DNA of 64,000 nucleotides from Mumia sp. zg.B17 (GCF_019550915.1 NZ_JAHWCI010000003.1:62001-126000); one strand, 5' to 3'. Shown: positions 19,045 through 28,043, counted from the first letter of the stretch. Numbers and translations are program-made. The notes: generated by a model from the sequence alone, not told the origin.

Positions 19045-20228
19045 CGTCCCTCTGCGAGCCGCGCGGCCACCTGCAGCAAGGCGAACCGGGTCTGGGAGGT
19101 GACCTGGTCGGCCCGGAAGGGGCGGCCGTGACGGAGCGCGTCGTCGCGCCCGACGACGACCACCTGTCCGTCGACGGCACCGACGGCCGCGGCCGCACGC
19201 CGAGCCTCGTCGACGGGGTCTCCGTCCTCGCGGCAGACGACGACCACGACCGCCGACCGCGCCGCCGCCGGGTTGACCCGGTCGAGGCGGGAGAGTGCGA
19301 CCTCGAGGGCCCGCAGCCCGATCTCCCCCGGCCCGGTGACGACGACGGCACGGTCGCAGCGGGCGACCGCGGCGTACGCCCCGTCGGTGGGGTCGTCCCC
19401 GGCGTCGACGAGCAGGAAGGCGTGCTGCGCGACGAGGCGGTCGACGAGGCCGCCGAGCTCGCCGCGTTCGAGCGGCTGGTCCCACGAGGGGCCGTCGACG
19501 ACGGCGAGGCCGCCGGGGGCGGTCGGCGGTGTGGCGGCGTCGGAGGCAGCAAGGATGCGCCGGACGGTGTGCGGGTCGTGAACGCCCTGGAGGGTGCTCA
19601 GCGGCGGAGTGCCCGCCTGGACGTCGACGAGCACCGTACGGTCGTCCCGGAGCGCGGCGAGCACGGCGCCGACACCGCTCGCGACCGTCGTCGTACCCAC
19701 GCCGCCCTGCGCGGACAGGAACGCCACCAGACGTCGGCCCGACTGCCGGCGCCGGACCCCCGCGACCAAGGCGCGCTCGGCATCGGCGGCCGCGGCTCCG
19801 TCCAACGTGACGATGCCGCGTGCGGCGGCGCGCACCCACGACGGGCCTCCGACCCGCTCCGGGGCCGGTGAGACGGTGCGCGAGACGACCTCGTGGGCCA
19901 CGGTCGGGGGGTGCTCGACCGAGCCAGGCACGGTCGCCGACGGGGGCACGGCAGGCGGTGCGGGCTGCGCGTGCCCGCGCGCCTGCGACGCCCACTCGGG
20001 GCGCAGGGCCACCACGTTGGCGTCGTCGGCCGGACGCTGGGGCACGGCGTGGTCCGACTCCTGGGTCCAGCGACGCTCGGGCGCCTGCGACTGCGGTGTG
20101 TCGAGCCCGAGGCTTCGCGGGTCGATGCCCATGCGAGCCAGGTCGGCGGCAGCACCCTGCGCCTCCGAACGACGCCCTCGATCGGGACGGGGCTCGGCGC
20201 CCTCCGGCGGCTGACGGTCGTCGGTCAT
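19041..20228 (-). CDS. EspI-like MinD-family ATPase of the type VII locus
   Basis: A 395-residue protein: a Pro/Ala/Gln-rich disordered half (1-125) and a C-terminal MinD/ParA-like domain. The P-loop SAQGGVGTTTVASG (172-184) has Gln174 and Thr179 where KGG...GKT is expected. The strand VVVVCREDGDPVD supports the fold. The architecture and position next to eccD recall mycobacterial EspI, which precedes eccD1 in ESX-1. It could regulate secretion or localisation; nucleotide hydrolysis is doubtful. It starts 13 bp after eccD. Confidence 0.78.
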   Translation of the reverse strand: MTDDRQPPEGAEPRPDRGRRSEAQGAAADLARMGIDPRSLGLDTPQSQAPERRWTQESDHAVPQRPADDANVVALRPEWASQARGHAQPAPPAVPPSATVPGSVEHPPTVAHEVVSRTVSPAPERVGGPSWVRAAARGIVTLDGAAAADAERALVAGVRRRQSGRRLVAFLSAQGGVGTTTVASGVGAVLAALRDDRTVLVDVQAGTPPLSTLQGVHDPHTVRRILAASDAATPPTAPGGLAVVDGPSWDQPLERGELGGLVDRLVAQHAFLLVDAGDDPTDGAYAAVARCDRAVVVTGPGEIGLRALEVALSRLDRVNPAAARSAVVVVVCREDGDPVDEARRAAAAVGAVDGQVVVVGRDDALRHGRPFRADQVTSQTRFALLQVAARLAEGR

Positions 20229-20241
20229 CGCGCGTCCTTCC

Positions 20242-21594
20242 TCAGACCATGCTCGAGAGACGGTCGAACAGCCCGGTCGCCCCGCAGGCCAGCACGATCG
20301 CCTGGATCACCAGGAGCAGCTCGACCAGGTTGAGCAACCGCTTGACGCGGGCGCGGCTGATGCCCGAGATCTGCACGGACGCCACCGCCACCGCCACCAC
20401 TCCCAGGGCGAGCACGATGACGACGAGCCAGCGGGTCGCGTCGACGTCGGCGACCTCGCGGACCAGCTGGGCCCCGAGCACGACGAGACCGGCGATCCGC
20501 AGGGGCAGCATGTGCGCGACGCGCGAGAAGATGCGCGAGCGCGACAGGGCGAGCAGCCCGACGGCGAGGGCGAGCCAGCGGTCCCACCGGTCGTCGGAGA
20601 ACGTGAGGACCGCACCACCGACACCGGCCACCACCGCGATCGCCGCGAGCGACCCGACGAGCAGCCCGTTGCTCTCGCGGTATCGCGCCTGGATGGCCTC
20701 CCGCGACATCGTGCCGACGTTCCGAACCCGGTAGTCGGCGCTGGCCAGGCCACCGACCGACAGCGAGACCCTCGGCGCGACACCGACGGCCAGGAGCACC
20801 ACGACGACCACCACGCGGAGCGTCTGGAGCGGCTCCACCGCGAAGGCGTCTGTCAGCGCGAACGCACCGGCGACGACGAGGAGGACTCCGGCGAAGGCGA
20901 GGTACGGCGTCGCGAGCGGGGTCATCGCGCGCCCGAGACCCGCGACCGCGGCGGCCATCGCGAAGGCCACGACCACCGTCAGCGACCCGCTCCAGTCCGC
21001 CCACGAGCCGAGGGCGGTGCTCCCGACGTACGCCCACACGAGCGCGGCGACCAGGACGGGCCGTACCGACCACGGTGCGGCCGCCCGTGCGGCCCACCCG
21101 GAGAGAGCGGCCAGGGCGACCGCGCTGGCGATGCCTCCCGCGGCGACCGCACCGGCGGGGGGCACCTGCCAGCCGGGCACCAGCCGCTCCAGCAGGCCGA
21201 GGCACCACAGGGCGAGGACGCCGAGAGCGACGGCGGTGGTGACGACGGAGAAGGTCAGCGTCGTCGTCGGCGTCCAGGCGCCGCCCGCCGACTCGGTGGC
21301 GTCCTCCACGGCATCGCGGACATCTTCGACCGACGCGGGCTCGACGCCGCTCGAACGGGGACGCAGCTCGAGCACGTCCCCGTCGAGGACCCCGGCCTCC
21401 TCGAGGGTCTGGCCCAGCCCGAGCGGAGAGCCTCCGACGCGCGCGAGTGCGAGGCCGGCCTGCGGCGCCTCACCGCCGCCGCAGTAGCGGATCACCTGCG
21501 CGACGACGTCGGCGAGCGGCAGGGCGCTCGGCAGCGCGAGGTCGACCCGTCTCTCCTCGGTGACGACCGTGACCCTGCTGTAAGCGGTGAGCAC
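20242..21594 (-). CDS. eccD: Type VII secretion membrane protein EccD
   Basis: A 450-residue protein: a ubiquitin-like cytosolic domain (about 1-80, RVTVVTEERRVDLALPSALP) followed by about eleven hydrophobic helices. This is the EccD layout; EccD is a core membrane subunit of the ESX channel. GTG 21594 was chosen because AGGAG stands 7 nt upstream and the longer ORF adds unrelated residues. It opens the minus-strand run that continues into the Tad genes, and is divergent from eccC with 134 bp between starts. Confidence 0.92.
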   Translation of the reverse strand: MLTAYSRVTVVTEERRVDLALPSALPLADVVAQVIRYCGGGEAPQAGLALARVGGSPLGLGQTLEEAGVLDGDVLELRPRSSGVEPASVEDVRDAVEDATESAGGAWTPTTTLTFSVVTTAVALGVLALWCLGLLERLVPGWQVPPAGAVAAGGIASAVALAALSGWAARAAAPWSVRPVLVAALVWAYVGSTALGSWADWSGSLTVVVAFAMAAAVAGLGRAMTPLATPYLAFAGVLLVVAGAFALTDAFAVEPLQTLRVVVVVVLLAVGVAPRVSLSVGGLASADYRVRNVGTMSREAIQARYRESNGLLVGSLAAIAVVAGVGGAVLTFSDDRWDRWLALAVGLLALSRSRIFSRVAHMLPLRIAGLVVLGAQLVREVADVDATRWLVVIVLALGVVAVAVASVQISGISRARVKRLLNLVELLLVIQAIVLACGATGLFDRLSSMV

Positions 21595-21728
21595 CGGCGC
21601 ACTCCTCTCCCCTGTGCGAGTGGCTCGGTCCGCGGCGGTCGCGGCGTGCGCGGCCACCGCTCGGCGTGGACGCCGTGGAGCATATCGTTTGCGAGGACAA
21701 CGCCTCTGCTCCGACCACGAGGACGGCG

Positions 21729-24700
21729 ATGAGTACGACGCTGGTCAGACGGCCCCCACGCACGGCCCCTCCGCGCGTCGACGACGCCCCCCTCAGCATC
21801 CACGAGCCGCCGCACCGCACGCAGGCGCCGACACCGGCCGCCGGGATGACGATGCTCATGATGCCGATCATGAGCGGCACCGGGTCGTTGACGATGGCGC
21901 TCACCCAGAAGGACCGGCCGATCCTGGTCGTGGCCGGCTTCCTCGTCCTCATCGGCTCGATCGCCATCGGCGTCGTGATGATCGTCAGTCAGCGCGGCGG
22001 CGCACGGCGGCAGATGCGGGAGTCCCGGGAGCGCTACCTCGACTATCTCGAGGAGATGCGGCTGGCCGTCCGCGAGCGGGTCGCGACCCAGCGCACGGAG
22101 CAGGCCTGGCGGTTCCCGCGACCCGACGAGCTGATCGGTCTCGCGGGTGACGGTGCACGCCGGTGGGAACGACGCCCGTCGCACGGTGACTTCCTCTCGG
22201 TCCGCCTGGGGACGGGCGAGGTCCCCCTGTCGAGCGGGCTCGCTCTCGATGTCGACACCGGCCCGCTGAACGAGTTCGACCCGCTGTGCCTGAACGCCGC
22301 CGAAGAGCTCCAGCAGCGCTACGCCACCTTGTCGGAGCAGCCGATCACCCTCCCGCTGCGCCAGTACGGTCAGATCGCGATGATCGGTCACCCGGCGGCC
22401 GCCCGGGCGGTCGCACGGACGATGCTCGCCCAGCTGGTCACGCTGCACGCCCCCGGTGACCTCGATGTGGCGGTGGTCCGTCCCGAGGACGCCGCTGCCG
22501 CGTGGGACTGGGTGAAGTGGCTCCCGCACGCGCAGAGCAGCCGGACGTTCGACGGAGAGGTGCCGGCGCGCCGCGTGGCGACGTCGGTCGCGGCCCTCAC
22601 CGAGCTGCTCGGCGCGGAGCTCGAGGAGCGGCTCGACCGCTACCAGCGCAGCCGGGGCGCCGGTGTCGTCGGGTCGCACCTCGTCGTGATCGTCGACCAC
22701 GACGGTGGCAGCGGAGGTCACCTGGAGTCTCCCGACCCGGCGATCCCGCTCCAGGCCCTCGGCATCCACGTCGTCTCGCTGCTGCCGTCGCCTCGCCACG
22801 AGCCGCGACCGCTCGACGTCCGTGTCGAGATCGGGCCTGACGGCTCGCTGGTCACCGCGGTCCACCCGTCACCGTTCCGCGCCGACCTTCTCGACGAGGG
22901 CACCGAGAGCACCGTCGCTCGCACGCTCTCCGGCCTGCGGCTCAGCGCCGACGAGGCCGGGGAGAACGGGCTCGAGGGCTCGGTCGGCCTGGCCGAGATC
23001 CTGGGCGTCCGCGACCCCGCACACCTCGACACCCGTCGCACCTGGCGTCCTCGCGCGCTGCGTGACCTGCTCCGGGTGCCGATCGGCATCTCCGAGCAGG
23101 GCTCGCCCGTGCTGCTCGACCTCAAGGAGTCCGCGCACGGCGGCATGGGACCTCACGGTCTGGTCGTGGGCGCCACCGGCTCCGGCAAGTCCGAGATGCT
23201 CCGTACGCTCGTCAGCTCCCTGCTGGTCGGTCACGGCCCCGACCGGCTCGCGCTGATGCTGGTCGACTTCAAGGGTGGCGCGACGTTCGCGGCGATGGAG
23301 CACATCCCGCACCTCGCCGGCATGATCACCAACCTCCAGGACGACCTGACGCTGATCGACCGCATGCGTGACGCGCTGTACGGCGAGATGCAGCGCCGTC
23401 AGGAGGTCCTGAAGTCCGCCGGCAACCTCCCCAACGTCACGGCGTACCAGGAGAAGATCGACGCCGGTGAGCCGCTCGAGCCGCTCCCCCACCTGCTCGT
23501 GATCGTCGACGAGTTCTCCGAGCTGCTGACGGCCAAGCCCGACTTCGCCGAGCTGTTCGTCGCGATCGGGCGCATCGGGCGATCCATCGGCGTCCACCTG
23601 CTGCTCGCGACGCAGAAGCTGGAGATGGGCAAGATCCGCGGTCTGGAGTCGCACCTCTCCTACCGGATCAGCCTCCGCACGTTCTCGGAGTCGGAGAGCC
23701 GCGACGCCATCGGCGTCCCCGACGCCTACCACCTGCCGCCGGAGCCCGGCTCGGGTTACCTCAAGGTCGACACGACGGTGTTCGAGCGCTTCAAGGCGGC
23801 GCTGGTCTCGAGCCCGTACGTCCCGCCGGCCGAGGGCCCGAAAACGTCGGTCCCCGTCGTGCCGTACGTCGCGGTGAACGGCATCGGCGCCTGGATCGCC
23901 GACCGGGCCGCCGCCGAGCGCGAGGCCTCGCTCGGCGAGGCCGCCGCGGAGGCAGCCGCACGCAAGGGCGGCCCCACCGTCCTCGACGTGCTCTGCGAGC
24001 AGATGACCGCCGCCGGCGCGCCGCGGGTGCGCCCGGTGTGGCTCGACCCGCTGCCACCGGTCCTCACCCTCGACCGTGTGCAGACCGTCGACGAGCCGGG
24101 CGCTCCTGCGACGGTGCGCGCGACGCTCGGTCTGGTCGACGAGCCGGCCAAGCAGGCGCAGTACGCGCTCGAGTGGGACTTCACCGGTGCCGGGAGCAAC
24201 CTCGTGCTTGCGGGTGCCCCGCAGACCGGCAAGAGCACGCTGCTCCGCACGATGGTGGCCTCGCTCGCGCTCCGCTACGCGCCGGGCACGGTCGCGTTCT
24301 ACTGCATCGACTACGGCGGCGGCACGCTGCAGGCCCTTCGCAGCCTCCCCCACGTCGCCGCCGTCGCGACCCGCAACGACCCCGAGCGCATCAACCGCAC
24401 CGTCCAGGAGGTCATGGCGGTGCTCGACGAGCGCGAGGAGCTCTTCCGCCGCTACGACCTGGAGAGCATGCAGGACTACCGGCGGGCCCGCGAGGAGGGA
24501 CGCATCCCGCGCGACACGCCGGGCGACGTCTTCCTCGTGATCGACGGGTGGGCGACGTTCCGCGAGGAGTACGACGCGCTCGACTACGCGGTGGACGAGA
24601 TCGCGGCGAGAGGTGGTGCGTACGGGGTGCACGTCGTCCTGACCGTCACCCAGAGCATGCAGATCCGGATGCGGATGCAGCCGTCGTTCGGCGGGCGGCT

Positions 24701-25685
24701 GGAGCTGCGCCTGAACGACCTGTACGACTCGCAGTTCGGCCGCAAGGTGATGGAGCAGATCCCGAAGGAGATCTCGGGACGCGGCGCGATGGAGGGCGAG
24801 CGGATCTTCCAGGCAGCAGTCCCCCGCATCGACGGCGTCCGCGAGACCGAGGACGTCTTCGAGGCGCAGAAGGAGCTGTTCACGGCGATCACGAAGCGCT
24901 GGGAGGGCATCGCGGTGGAGCGGGTTCAGACCCTTGCGCCGGTGGTCCACCTCGAGGAGCTGCCTCCGGTCGACCCGGCGTACCCGGGGGTCCCCGTCGG
25001 CGTGCTGGACCGCAACCTACGCGCGGTCTCGGTCAACCTGATCGGCTCGAACCCGCACCTGCTCGTCTACGGCGACCCGGAGACGGGCAAGACGAACTTC
25101 CTCAAGATGCTGCTGAAGGGCTACACCCAGCTGATGCCGCCCGAGCAGCTCGGCATCGTCCTCGTCGACTTCCGTCGCTCGCTGCTCGACGTCGTGCCCG
25201 AGGAGTACCTCGTCGCCTACTGCACCAACCGCGAGCAGACCGGGCAGGTCGCCACAGAGCTCGCGGGGTCGTTGCACCAGCGGCTCCCAGGGCCCGACGT
25301 GACCTCCGACCAGCTGCGCGAGCGCTCTTGGTGGAAGGGCCTGGAGCTGCTGGTGGTCGTCGACGACTACGACCTGGTCGCCACGTCGTCGGGCAACCCG
25401 CTCGACCCGCTGGTGGAGTACATCCCGCAGGGCAACGACCTGGGCTTCCACCTCGTCGCGTCACGACGGGTCAACGGGCTCGCACGCGCACAGTTCGAGC
25501 CGATGCTCCAGCGCCTCACCGACGTGTCGACCGCAGGCCTCATGTTCTCCGGCGACCGGCTCGAGGGGCGACTCGTCGGGGGCGTCGCGCCGACGCGCCT
25601 GCCGACGGGCCGTGCGCTCTACGTCAACCGCAACGGCCTCATCGGTCAGGTCCAGACCGGTCTCGTGCCGGAGCAGCACGCCTGA
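21729..25685 (+). CDS. eccC: Type VII secretion ATPase EccC, single polypeptide
   Basis: A 1318-residue FtsK/SpoIIIE-family motor. Two N-terminal helices (about 40-58 and 64-86) lead to three ATPase domains with Walker A lysines K487 (GATGSGKSEM), K835 (GAPQTGKSTLL) and K1121 (GDPETGKTNFL). Walker B-type strands include HLLVIVDEFSELL and VFLVIDGWATF. EccC recognises substrates and drives ESX secretion. ATG 21729 (MSTTLVRRPP) has GAGGA upstream. No eccB, eccE or mycP gene is in the window, so the rest of the machine must lie elsewhere or be absent. Confidence 0.96.
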   Translation: MSTTLVRRPPRTAPPRVDDAPLSIHEPPHRTQAPTPAAGMTMLMMPIMSGTGSLTMALTQKDRPILVVAGFLVLIGSIAIGVVMIVSQRGGARRQMRESRERYLDYLEEMRLAVRERVATQRTEQAWRFPRPDELIGLAGDGARRWERRPSHGDFLSVRLGTGEVPLSSGLALDVDTGPLNEFDPLCLNAAEELQQRYATLSEQPITLPLRQYGQIAMIGHPAAARAVARTMLAQLVTLHAPGDLDVAVVRPEDAAAAWDWVKWLPHAQSSRTFDGEVPARRVATSVAALTELLGAELEERLDRYQRSRGAGVVGSHLVVIVDHDGGSGGHLESPDPAIPLQALGIHVVSLLPSPRHEPRPLDVRVEIGPDGSLVTAVHPSPFRADLLDEGTESTVARTLSGLRLSADEAGENGLEGSVGLAEILGVRDPAHLDTRRTWRPRALRDLLRVPIGISEQGSPVLLDLKESAHGGMGPHGLVVGATGSGKSEMLRTLVSSLLVGHGPDRLALMLVDFKGGATFAAMEHIPHLAGMITNLQDDLTLIDRMRDALYGEMQRRQEVLKSAGNLPNVTAYQEKIDAGEPLEPLPHLLVIVDEFSELLTAKPDFAELFVAIGRIGRSIGVHLLLATQKLEMGKIRGLESHLSYRISLRTFSESESRDAIGVPDAYHLPPEPGSGYLKVDTTVFERFKAALVSSPYVPPAEGPKTSVPVVPYVAVNGIGAWIADRAAAEREASLGEAAAEAAARKGGPTVLDVLCEQMTAAGAPRVRPVWLDPLPPVLTLDRVQTVDEPGAPATVRATLGLVDEPAKQAQYALEWDFTGAGSNLVLAGAPQTGKSTLLRTMVASLALRYAPGTVAFYCIDYGGGTLQALRSLPHVAAVATRNDPERINRTVQEVMAVLDEREELFRRYDLESMQDYRRAREEGRIPRDTPGDVFLVIDGWATFREEYDALDYAVDEIAARGGAYGVHVVLTVTQSMQIRMRMQPSFGGRLELRLNDLYDSQFGRKVMEQIPKEISGRGAMEGERIFQAAVPRIDGVRETEDVFEAQKELFTAITKRWEGIAVERVQTLAPVVHLEELPPVDPAYPGVPVGVLDRNLRAVSVNLIGSNPHLLVYGDPETGKTNFLKMLLKGYTQLMPPEQLGIVLVDFRRSLLDVVPEEYLVAYCTNREQTGQVATELAGSLHQRLPGPDVTSDQLRERSWWKGLELLVVVDDYDLVATSSGNPLDPLVEYIPQGNDLGFHLVASRRVNGLARAQFEPMLQRLTDVSTAGLMFSGDRLEGRLVGGVAPTRLPTGRALYVNRNGLIGQVQTGLVPEQHA

Positions 25686-25696
25686 CGGGTTCGTGA

Positions 25697-25740
25697 GACG
25701 ACGAGGCCCCCTCCGTCACGGCGGAGAGGGCCTCGTCGTC
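25697..25740. terminator. Strong bidirectional hairpin between eccC and the ESX-like genes
   Basis: The arm GACGACGAGGCCC (25697-25709) pairs with GGGCCTCGTCGTC (25728-25740), extended by CTCCG/CGGAG after one mismatch, with a 6-nt loop TCACGG. The 18-bp stem starts 11 bp after the eccC stop and ends 14 bp before the stop of the convergent gene. There is no U-tract on either side, so it may act as an L-shaped actinobacterial terminator in both directions. Confidence 0.8.
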
Positions 25741-25754
25741 TGGTGCGGCTCGTG

Positions 25755-26117
25755 CTAGCCGGCTGTGACCGGTTGTCGGGATCCCGAGTTGACGTCACGG
25801 TTCAGAGCCGACTGCTGATTGTGGAGGGCGGTGGTCTCGTTGCTCGTCTGGGCGACCGTCTTGGCACCGTTCGACGTGTTGTTGCCGAGGTTGCTGACGC
25901 CGTTGGCAACCGCGTTGGCGGTCTCCACGGCCCAGGTCTGGAACGCATCGACGCCGACGGTCACATCGCCGACGCCGTGCCGGGATCCGGGCGTGACGGC
26001 CTCGAGTGCCGTCACCAGCGTGCTCTTGGCCTGATGGACGTCGCCGGACAGGCCCGCGAGACGCTGACCTGCAGCGTGGGTCGCGGTCGTGTCGCCGACC
26101 TCGTAGAACGGGGCCAT
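25755..26117 (-). CDS. ESX-associated small helical protein
   Basis: A 120-residue protein predicted mainly helical. It shares its C-terminal half with the gene at 52206-52556: both have a GN/ANTS-GA-T...TSNETTA...S-LNR-VN pattern. It lacks WxG but sits last in a three-gene unit next to eccC, so it is probably a type VII substrate or partner. The start ATG 26117 follows GGAGACCCG. Its function is unknown. Confidence 0.8.
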   Translation of the reverse strand: MAPFYEVGDTTATHAAGQRLAGLSGDVHQAKSTLVTALEAVTPGSRHGVGDVTVGVDAFQTWAVETANAVANGVSNLGNNTSNGAKTVAQTSNETTALHNQQSALNRDVNSGSRQPVTAG

Positions 26118-26135
26118 CGGGTCTCCTGGGCTGCG

Positions 26136-26429
26136 TCAGGCGCGGTTGCCGAAGAAGGACTGCATCCGCGGGATCGCGGAGTCGTTGATGTCCTGGGTCT
26201 TCTGGTCGGTCTGGTTGGACTTGAGCGAGGCCTGGTGCAGCTCGTCGGCGCGCTCGTAGGCCGTGCGGTGAACCGCGTGGGCCTCCTCGCTGCCGGCACC
26301 CGACAGGTTGGCCGCGATCTGGCGAGCGGCGGTCTCGACCGAGTCCTGGTCGGTCTGCGCGCCGCCGGCGAACTCCTTGCCGGAGGCGTTGATGTCCTCG
26401 CTGGCGGACTTGTCGTAACGAATCTTCAC
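26136..26429 (-). CDS. WXG100-sized putative ESX substrate
   Basis: A 97-residue helical protein, the length of WXG100 proteins. It has no WxG, but LSGAGSEEAH near the middle could form the turn between two helices, and YERADE gives a YxxxD secretion motif. The start is GTG at 26429 with GAGGGAG upstream. It lies between two other small ESX-like genes convergent to eccC. Confidence 0.78.
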   Translation of the reverse strand: MKIRYDKSASEDINASGKEFAGGAQTDQDSVETAARQIAANLSGAGSEEAHAVHRTAYERADELHQASLKSNQTDQKTQDINDSAIPRMQSFFGNRA

Positions 26430-26463
26430 GTCGTGCTCCCTCTTCCTACGAGCTCTCGGACCG

Positions 26464-26820
26464 TCAGGCCTGGATGTCTCGGCGCAGCGACGTCGCCGTC
26501 GACTCGCCGTCGGTGGCGGACACCTTCTGCAGGGAGCTCGACTCCTCGGTCGTCTGCGCCTGCGACTGCTCGCCACGGTTGATGTTGGTGCCGACCGTGG
26601 CCACGTTGTTGGCGTTGGCCTGCTTCGCCGACGCGAGGGCGGTGTGGGCGGAACGCTGTGCGTTGCCGGCCGGGCCGACGTTGAGGCCCTCGGTGGCCTG
26701 CGTACGGCCAAGGTGGCGCGTCGCGGACGACGACGCGTCCTCGCTCGCGGTGCCGTGACCGCTCTTGGCGGCCTTGGACAACGAGCCGAGCTCTTCGTTA
26801 CCCCAGTAGTTAGCACCCAT
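26464..26820 (-). CDS. Putative ESX substrate, first gene of the small-gene unit
   Basis: A 118-residue Ser/Ala/Thr-rich protein beginning MGANYWGNEELGSLSKAAK; a YxxxE motif occurs within YWGNE. The rest is predicted helical with an Asn-rich middle (KQANANNVATVGTNINRGE). ATG 26820 is preceded by GAGGAGAGG. No enzymatic domain is visible. Its relation to WXG100 proteins is inferred from size and from the neighbouring eccC. Confidence 0.78.
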   Translation of the reverse strand: MGANYWGNEELGSLSKAAKSGHGTASEDASSSATRHLGRTQATEGLNVGPAGNAQRSAHTALASAKQANANNVATVGTNINRGEQSQAQTTEESSSLQKVSATDGESTATSLRRDIQA

Positions 26821-26955
26821 GGTGGGCAAACCTCTCCTCAGACGACGAGTCAGTACAGACCATACGACGTACGGGGGCCACCGGGGCAAGGGAGAAACGG
26901 CCGCTGTCCCGGAATGTGGCGCCGCGTATCTCGCCGCCGCCGGGGCACCTCATTT

Positions 26956-26984
26956 TTTTCCGTGACCTGTGATTTGGCTAGAGT
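26956..26984 (+). promoter_or_regulatory. Diverged copy of the cassette promoter (copy A)
   Basis: TTTTCC (26956-26961) and TAGAGT (26979-26984) are 17 nt apart, in the same context (CCTGTGA...TGGCTAGAGTCCGTGACCTCTCAGGA) as the promoters at 29701, 34387 and 37812. It would drive a remnant leader and then the membrane protein gene at 27104. Confidence 0.6.
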
Positions 26985-27012
26985 CCGTGACCTCTCAGGA
27001 AGACGGCTCGGC

Positions 27013-27060
27013 ATGCGCGGTCAGGAGGGCGGCGGCAGCTCATCGCCGCTGATCGAGGGC
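27013..27060 (+). pseudogene. Remnant 5' end of a cassette large gene
   Basis: The codons from ATG 27013 read MRGQEGGGSSSPLIEGF, clearly related to the first 17 residues of the large cassette protein at 34454 (MRVEDGGGSSSLLIAGF). Similarity ends after about 16 codons, and the reading frame continues antisense to nothing known. It looks like a solo cassette start left after deletion of the rest. Confidence 0.55.
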
Positions 27061-27103
27061 TTCACCGACGTCGGCGATGCGCTGAGTTTCAGGATTGGTA
27101 TCG

Positions 27104-27913
27104 ATGTTCTCCTTGGTGATCGGTGCAGTGGGCCTGACGTTGGTCGTCCTCTCCGGATGGTCCTGGCGCGGTCGGACCCGGGCAGCACGGTGGTGGACCC
27201 GACGCACGGGCGGCGAACTCCTCGTGCTGGCGTTCCTCCCCTCGCTCGGGCTCGTCCTCCTCGGTGCCGGGCTGGCCGAGATCGGCTCGCTCTCCGGTCT
27301 CTCTTCCGTTCTTGCGATCCTCGGGGCGCTGTCGCTCGTGCTCGGGCTCCTGGTCACCGGCGTCGGCCTCCTCTGGTGGCCAGCGCAGCGCCTGTGGGGC
27401 CCGCGCTGGTACACCAGCCAGTCCGCGAAGGGCCGGTGGGACGCTCTTTCCGACCCGTTCTCCTCGCTCGCCGGCCGTCTCGGCTCAGGATCGACGGCCG
27501 CCGCTCCTGAGCCGCGATGGTTCGGCCGGGCGATCGCATCCTGGCGCGGGGGCCGTGTCCTGGATCCGGACACTCGGGAGCGGCCGGATGCGGCGTCGCG
27601 TCGGGGCACGGTGGCGGGCATCGTACGCCTTGGCGAAGGCGGGCTCTGGTTCGAGTCGACCGGTGGGCCGACAACCTGGTCCGGCCGCGCCTCCGCCGGT
27701 GTGCGGTGGTCGGAGATCATGGATGTGAGGGTTGTTCCCGCTCGCGCAGGCGCCGACGGGAGGGTGCGCACAGGCGTTCTCTACCGTTCGTGGTGCCGGA
27801 GGCTCGTCGTCGCGACAGCCGACGAGAGCTACCTCTACGAGATCTCGTGGGGCCGCGCGCACGCTGTCGCCGATGCCATCGCCCAGGAGCGAGCTGCCCG
27901 CCCTGCGCGTTGA
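27104..27913 (+). CDS. Membrane protein with two-plus N-terminal helices, unknown function
   Basis: A 269-residue protein. Hydrophobic helices lie at about 1-17, 38-60 and 65-90; the remainder is a soluble domain ending WGRAHAVADAIAQER. The cytosolic part has a β-rich PH-like look (VRLGEGGLWFESTGG, SYLYEISWG), but this is only a guess. Start: ATG 27104 with AGGA 9 nt upstream; TTG 27095 is an alternative. It separates the small ESX genes from the cassette array and has no recognisable paralogue here. Confidence 0.72.
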   Translation: MFSLVIGAVGLTLVVLSGWSWRGRTRAARWWTRRTGGELLVLAFLPSLGLVLLGAGLAEIGSLSGLSSVLAILGALSLVLGLLVTGVGLLWWPAQRLWGPRWYTSQSAKGRWDALSDPFSSLAGRLGSGSTAAAPEPRWFGRAIASWRGGRVLDPDTRERPDAASRRGTVAGIVRLGEGGLWFESTGGPTTWSGRASAGVRWSEIMDVRVVPARAGADGRVRTGVLYRSWCRRLVVATADESYLYEISWGRAHAVADAIAQERAARPAR

Positions 27914-28013
27914 CCATCCGATCGCGCCGTGAGATCGCTGGGCGCGCTGGTCCCGGCTGACGCCTCCGGGTTGCGTCGCGAACGTCGTCGTCGCGGTCGG
28001 CGCGGCGGTAACC

Positions 28014-28043
28014 CTTTCGCCGCGAGGCGGGCCTCGCTACAGT
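28014..28043 (+). promoter_or_regulatory. Cassette-type promoter in front of a lipoprotein gene (copy B)
   Basis: TACAGT (28038-28043) sits in CTCGCTACAGTCCGGACGG and is followed by GGAAGGACGACTCGGGATG, the same leader and ribosome site used by the large cassette genes. The matching -35 region has diverged (TTCGCC or nearby). Here it feeds straight into a lipoprotein gene, not a large gene. Confidence 0.55.

Noticed and set aside
21595-21728. Promoters in the eccD-eccC divergent region
   Set aside because: AT-richer words (CATATCGTTT) exist, but no convincing -35/-10 pair could be chosen for either direction.
22869-24950. 693-codon minus-strand open frame inside eccC
   Set aside because: EccC has three intact ATPase domains across the region; the reverse frame shows no motif.
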